From Candidatus Uhrbacteria bacterium (lineage in GTDB: Bacteria; Patescibacteriota; Patescibacteriia; UBA9934; GWF2-40-263): a stretch of DNA of 7,587 nt. The notes beneath the pieces were generated by a model. It did no database searches, was not told the origin of the DNA, and was given only the letters and a program-made list of their open reading frames with translations. Location: the NCBI GenBank assembly GCA_903831335.1, contig CAIKXH010000096.1:1-7587 (forward strand), written 5' to 3'. Of the stretch, positions 4,709-7,587 are shown in pieces (the stretch's first letter is position 1; every line of letters starts with the position of its first letter). Position numbers and translations under genes: made by a program.

Positions 4709-6121
4709 ATGAAACGCTCCGAACTTGCCTTCACACTTGCCCTTGTTCCGCTCGATTACCTCGCACTCGTTGCCGCGGCAATCGCTGCGTACTATTCGCG
4801 CTTTCATCCATACTTCACCACCATTCGTCCGGTGATTTTCACGCTCACCCTTCAACAATATCTCACTATCTTGTTACCGAGTTTGTGTATTTGGATTGGT
4901 GTCTTTGCATTCGCTGGACTCTATTCCACTCACCGAAGATCTATCGCAAGAGAACTTTCCCGTGTCGCACTCGCCACATCCTCATCCATGGCACTGGTCT
5001 TTTCCCTTCTCTTTTTCTCCCGCACCTTTTTTGATTCCCGATTCATCGCACTCGTCGCATGGTTTTTTTCCATCGTATTCGTTTCCCTTGGACGCCTTGC
5101 CATCCGCGGCGTGCAACGCTCACTCATGTCTATGGGAATTAGTGTTCATCGCATTGCTCTTATCGGATCAAATGACACAGCAGAAACTCTCAAAACACTC
5201 TTTGAACAAAAACCAAGATTCGGATTACAAATCGTTTCCGTGTTTAAATCGTTTGATGCGACCACAGCAAAAAAACTCAAACAATTAAGAGATCAAGATA
5301 AGATCGATGAAATTCTTCTTGCGGATCCTGAGGCAAGCAAAGAGATGACCCTCGCCCTTATCGCCTTTACAGACGTCGAGCATCTTGGTTTTCGATATTC
5401 TGCTGATCTTTTTGCAACAGCGGTTGGCCGTTCCGTCATCCACATGTTCTCTGGTATTCCCGTGATCGAAGTACAAAAAACTCCGCTTGATGGATGGGGA
5501 GCTATTTACAAACGCCTATTCGACATTGTTGCATCGCTCATCCTCATCATCATCACTTCCCCGATCATGTTGCTTACAGCAATCCTGATCAAACTTGATT
5601 CTCGTGGACCTGTATTTTTTTCTCGTCTTGATGACAACAAACACGTAGAAAGAATCGGCCAAGGCGGAAAACCATTTCCTTATTTCAAATTCCGTTCCAT
5701 GGTTCCTGGAACACACAACATGCGCTACAAAGAACTTTCTGAAAAAGACACACGCAAGGGCACACCCATGGTCAAGATTGCAAATGACCCACGCATCACA
5801 CGCGTCGGAGCATTCATTCGCAAATTCTCTATTGATGAACTCCCAGAATTCTTCCTTGTTCTCACAGGGAAAATGAGCCTTGTCGGACCACGCCCTCACC
5901 TTCCAGAAGAAGTCGCAAAATACAAACCAGAGCACCGCAAAGTCCTCACCATCAAACCTGGCATCACAGGCCTCGCACAAATTTCCGGCCGCGCAGATCT
6001 AGATTTTGATGAGGAAGTGAGACTAGATGTGTATTACATCGAACACTGGAGCCCATGGATGGATTTGTATATATTGTTGAAAACTCCCATCGTTGTTTTG
6101 TTCCGAAAAGGAGCATATTAG
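4709..6121 (+). CDS. Polyprenyl glycosylphosphotransferase (initiating sugar transferase)
   Basis: This 470-residue membrane enzyme moves a sugar-1-phosphate from a nucleotide sugar to undecaprenyl phosphate, the first step of a lipid-linked exopolysaccharide, O-antigen or S-layer glycan. Four hydrophobic segments lie at about 8-29, 48-73, 86-105 and 109-127. A soluble domain of the CoA_binding_3 type follows (about 145-245), then a membrane segment (about 272-295) and the bacterial sugar transferase domain. Catalytic-domain motifs visible are FKFRSM (327-332), [21 protein letters not shown] (around 359-379), [12 protein letters not shown] (385-396) and [13 protein letters not shown] (416-428). 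This is the WbaP/EpsL-like long form. ATG 4709 is chosen because the homologous part starts there; an in-frame upstream ATG at 4616 would read through repeat B3. No Shine-Dalgarno sequence. The sugar is unknown. It probably initiates the glycan extended by the genes downstream. Confidence 0.94.
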   Translation: MKRSELAFTLALVPLDYLALVAAAIAAYYSRFHPYFTTIRPVIFTLTLQQYLTILLPSLCIWIGVFAFAGLYSTHRRSIARELSRVALATSSSMALVFSLLFFSRTFFDSRFIALVAWFFSIVFVSLGRLAIRGVQRSLMSMGISVHRIALIGSNDTAETLKTLFEQKPRFGLQIVSVFKSFDATTAKKLKQLRDQDKIDEILLADPEASKEMTLALIAFTDVEHLGFRYSADLFATAVGRSVIHMFSGIPVIEVQKTPLDGWGAIYKRLFDIVASLILIIITSPIMLLTAILIKLDSRGPVFFSRLDDNKHVERIGQGGKPFPYFKFRSMVPGTHNMRYKELSEKDTRKGTPMVKIANDPRITRVGAFIRKFSIDELPEFFLVLTGKMSLVGPRPHLPEEVAKYKPEHRKVLTIKPGITGLAQISGRADLDFDEEVRLDVYYIEHWSPWMDLYILLKTPIVVLFRKGAY

Positions 6122-6128
6122 AGCAAAC

Positions 6129-6156
6129 AAAAACCACAGAAACTTCTGTGGTTTTT
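6129..6156 (+). terminator. Intrinsic terminator after the sugar transferase
   Basis: A 12-bp perfect stem (6129-6140 with 6145-6156) closes a 4-nt loop; the 3' side ends in five T and the 5' side begins with five A, so it could act in both directions. It starts 8 nt after the stop codon and suggests that the GT4 gene needs its own promoter. Confidence 0.85.
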
Positions 6157-6171
6157 GAATTTTGGCTTGAA

Positions 6172-6200
6172 TTGTCAATCTTTCCCTCTTCAGGTAAAGT
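6172..6200 (+). promoter_or_regulatory. Putative promoter for the GT4 gene
   Basis: TTGTCA (6172-6177) and TAAAGT (6195-6200) are separated by exactly 17 nt; they match the consensus hexamers at five and four positions. The transcript would start near 6207 and carry the palindromic repeat in its leader. Confidence 0.45.
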
Positions 6201-6215
6201 GCCGATTGAAACAAG

Positions 6216-6252
6216 AGATCCTTCGGCTGCGCTGCGCTCCGCTCAGGATGAC
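6216..6252. repeat. Dispersed GC-rich palindromic repeat (ATCCTTCG...CAGGATGACA)
   Basis: An imperfect palindrome whose ends ATCCT (6218-6222) and AGGAT (6245-6249) pair, with an internal run of GCTGCGC/GCGCTCC. It is much more GC-rich than its surroundings. On the minus strand it would encode HPERSAAQPKDL, a peptide I recall from many spurious annotated ORFs, which suggests a widespread intergenic repeat. A shortened version lies at 723-739. It ends 11 nt before the GT4 start. Confidence 0.7.
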
Positions 6253-6262
6253 ACAAAAAACT

Positions 6263-7357
6263 ATGAAGATTGCACTCGTTCACGATTACCTTGTCCAAGA
6301 TGGTGGGGCGGAGAAAGTTCTCGAAGTCCTCCAGAAAACATGGCCGGAAGCCCCGACCTATGTTTTGTTTTTTGATCAAAAAAAGATGCCGGGGTTCGTA
6401 GGCAAAGATATCAGAACATCTTTTTTACAGAAGTTCCCTCTCGCCACAAAAAAATATCAGTGGTACATCAGCCTCATGCCAACCGCGACAGAACATTATG
6501 ATCTCAGAGAGTTTGATGTTGTTATCTCATCGACGAGTGCGTTTGCAAAAGGAATTCTTACGCGCCCTGGAGCCGTGCATATTTGTTATTGCCACACCCC
6601 AACACGCTATCTTTGGACAGACACACAAAGTTACATCCGCGAATTGCGCGTGCCAAAATTTGTAAAAGCAATTCTTCCACCCGTGCTTTCAAGACTCCGT
6701 ATGTGGGACCGCCAAGCAGCAGACAGAGTGGATCACTTTGTAGCAAATTCACAAACGGTCGCTGGGCGCATTCAGAAATATTACCGCAGAGATTCTGAAG
6801 TTATTTTCCCACCTGTTGCTACAAACAACTTTCACATTTCTCCAAAACCAAAAACATACTTTCTCACAGGTGGACGACTGGTTGCATACAAACGTTTTGA
6901 TATGGTGATAGACGCCTGCAACAAAACAGGAATCACACTCAAAATTTTTGGAAGTGGCCCAGTAGAAAAAGAATTGCGAAAGCGCGCAAAATCAAATATT
7001 AAATTTCTCGGCCGTGTTTCGGAAAAAGAACAACGAGAACTATATGCGAACGCAAAAGCGTTTATTCATCCCCAAGAAGAAGATTTCGGGATCACTCCTG
7101 TTGAAGCAATGGCAAGTGGAACGCCTGTGATTGCGTACAGAAAAGGCGGCGCTGTCGAGACTGTTGTGGAAGGTTTAAGTGGTGAGTTTTTCGACGAACA
7201 ATCATGGGAAGAACTCGCAGATCACTTGATCCGATTCGATCAATCGAAATACGATGCGCACAAAATCAAAGCGCATGCAGAAACGTTCAATGAGGAAACA
7301 TTTGTTGAAAAGATGAAGGAAATCGTAAAAAACTTAAGTCAAAAAGTCAAAGAGTGA
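6263..7357 (+). CDS. Glycosyltransferase family 4, WbaZ-like
   Basis: This 364-residue GT-B fold glycosyltransferase would add a sugar (often mannose in WbaZ-like enzymes) from a nucleotide sugar to the lipid-linked glycan at the inner face of the membrane. The N-terminal domain begins MKIALVHDYL and has the GGAEK loop at 14-18; CHTPTRYLW is at 110-118. The C-terminal nucleotide-sugar domain has GGRLVAYKRFD (203-213), IFGSGP (228-233) and the GT4 motif EDFGITPVEAMASGTPVIAY (273-292), with the Glu-x7-Glu pair typical of retaining enzymes. ATG 6263 is chosen because the family starts at MKIALVHDYL; an upstream in-frame ATG at 6155 would read through the palindromic repeat. No Shine-Dalgarno sequence. 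The last codons (SQKVKE) and the TGA stop are contributed by the left arm of repeat B4. Donor and acceptor are unknown. Confidence 0.94.
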   Translation: MKIALVHDYLVQDGGAEKVLEVLQKTWPEAPTYVLFFDQKKMPGFVGKDIRTSFLQKFPLATKKYQWYISLMPTATEHYDLREFDVVISSTSAFAKGILTRPGAVHICYCHTPTRYLWTDTQSYIRELRVPKFVKAILPPVLSRLRMWDRQAADRVDHFVANSQTVAGRIQKYYRRDSEVIFPPVATNNFHISPKPKTYFLTGGRLVAYKRFDMVIDACNKTGITLKIFGSGPVEKELRKRAKSNIKFLGRVSEKEQRELYANAKAFIHPQEEDFGITPVEAMASGTPVIAYRKGGAVETVVEGLSGEFFDEQSWEELADHLIRFDQSKYDAHKIKAHAETFNEETFVEKMKEIVKNLSQKVKE

Positions 7358-7431
7358 AAAAGTGTTGGATGGTGTAATTTAAATAAATAAGCAACCTCCT
7401 TCACTTTTTGACTTTACGACTCTTTGACTTT
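7336..7431. repeat. Inverted-repeat element B4 (8-nt tandem units)
   Basis: The left arm (7336-7368) is four octamers (AAGTCAAA at 7336 and 7344, GAGTGAAA at 7352, AAGTGTTG at 7360) plus G, and overlaps the last 22 nt of the GT4 gene. The right arm (7398-7431) is CC plus four octamers on the other strand. The arms differ in unit order, so pairing is partial. The spacer is 29 nt and AT-rich, with TAATTTAAAT-like sequence that might serve as a -10. The right arm ends 7 nt before the next start codon. Confidence 0.82.
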
Positions 7432-7438
7432 GTCTCTT

Positions 7439-7587
7439 ATGCGAACCCTCGTTGATTGCAGACATCTCAACACAATAGAACAAAGCGGCGTCGGAGAGTA
7501 CACCATTCAACTCCTGCGTGCGCTTTTTGTGTTGAACGAAGAAGCGACAAGAGAGGGAGATCAGGCATGGGAATATGTTCTCTTAAC
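7439..7587 (+). CDS. Glycosyltransferase (probable GT4), N-terminal fragment
   Basis: ATG 7439 opens a frame running off the window after 49 codons. The translation starts MRTLVDCRHLNTIEQSGVGE; the pattern of a beta strand ending in D-x-R, then SGVGEYTIQLLRAL at 16-29, is the usual N-terminus of GT4 glycosyltransferases, where the Gly-rich loop precedes the first long helix. This places it in the same surface polysaccharide cluster as the two genes before it. The start context TCTCTTATG has no Shine-Dalgarno sequence and follows repeat B4 by 7 nt. With only 49 residues the subfamily and sugar cannot be told. Confidence 0.75.
   Translation, partial: MRTLVDCRHLNTIEQSGVGEYTIQLLRALFVLNEEATREGDQAWEYVLL

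Noticed and set aside
5516..5980. 154-codon minus-strand ORF
   Set aside because: It is antisense to the catalytic domain of the sugar transferase, with no recognisable domain and a low-complexity acidic tail.
6155..6262. Upstream ATG start for the GT4 glycosyltransferase
   Set aside because: The added 36 residues come from the promoter region and the palindromic repeat; MKIALVHDYL at 6263 is the typical family start.
6023..6379. 118-codon minus-strand ORF containing HPERSAAQPKDL
   Set aside because: That peptide is the translation of the dispersed palindromic repeat; the rest crosses a terminator and two real genes.
7355..7357. UGA recoded as glycine, as in Gracilibacteria
   Set aside because: The GT4 protein is of full length at this TGA, and extension would only read repeat B4.

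Overview
The window looks like part of a Patescibacteria (CPR) chromosome, most likely Parcubacteria-like. This is inferred from four things: a ribonuclease J with a Pro/Lys/Arg-rich N-terminal extension and a C-terminal IEGNH motif where model RNase J proteins have IHGE; no Shine-Dalgarno sequence before any of the five complete or near-complete gene starts; short intergenic gaps with extended -10 promoters; and many intergenic inverted repeats. The standard code fits: genes end in TAA, TAG or TGA and tryptophan is TGG. No database search was possible, so the lineage is a judgement.

Layout, all on the + strand. 1-528 is the 3' end of an oligopeptide-type ABC transporter substrate-binding protein. 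638-723 is tRNA-Leu(CAG) with encoded CCA. 724-1052 is a 329-nt non-coding stretch holding a possible promoter, a doubtful 28-codon ORF and a 168-nt inverted-repeat element. 1053-2852 is ribonuclease J, followed by a terminator. 3010-3993 is tryptophanyl-tRNA synthetase (trpS); its terminator is interleaved with the promoter of the RNase P RNA gene rnpB (about 4047-4537). 4709-6121 is a membrane polyprenyl-phosphate sugar-1-phosphate transferase, 6263-7357 a GT4 glycosyltransferase, and 7439-7587 the start of another glycosyltransferase. The left part is RNA processing and translation housekeeping. The right part is the start of a surface polysaccharide cluster, in which the sugar transferase would load the first sugar on the lipid carrier and the glycosyltransferases would extend it.

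The most unusual content is the repeats. Inverted-repeat elements sit between genes. Each arm is about four tandem copies of a very short unit (7 nt in family A, 8 nt in family B) and ends inward in GG. A third, single-armed tract has three 9-nt units. Family B lies before the tRNA, before the sugar transferase and before the last glycosyltransferase. Family A lies before RNase J, and a second copy lies inside the RNase P RNA, where it appears to form a greatly lengthened P12 helix. Right arms end only 5-15 nt before the next gene. A separate dispersed palindrome (ATCCTTCG...GGATGAC) occurs in a long form before the GT4 gene and in a shortened form just after the tRNA.
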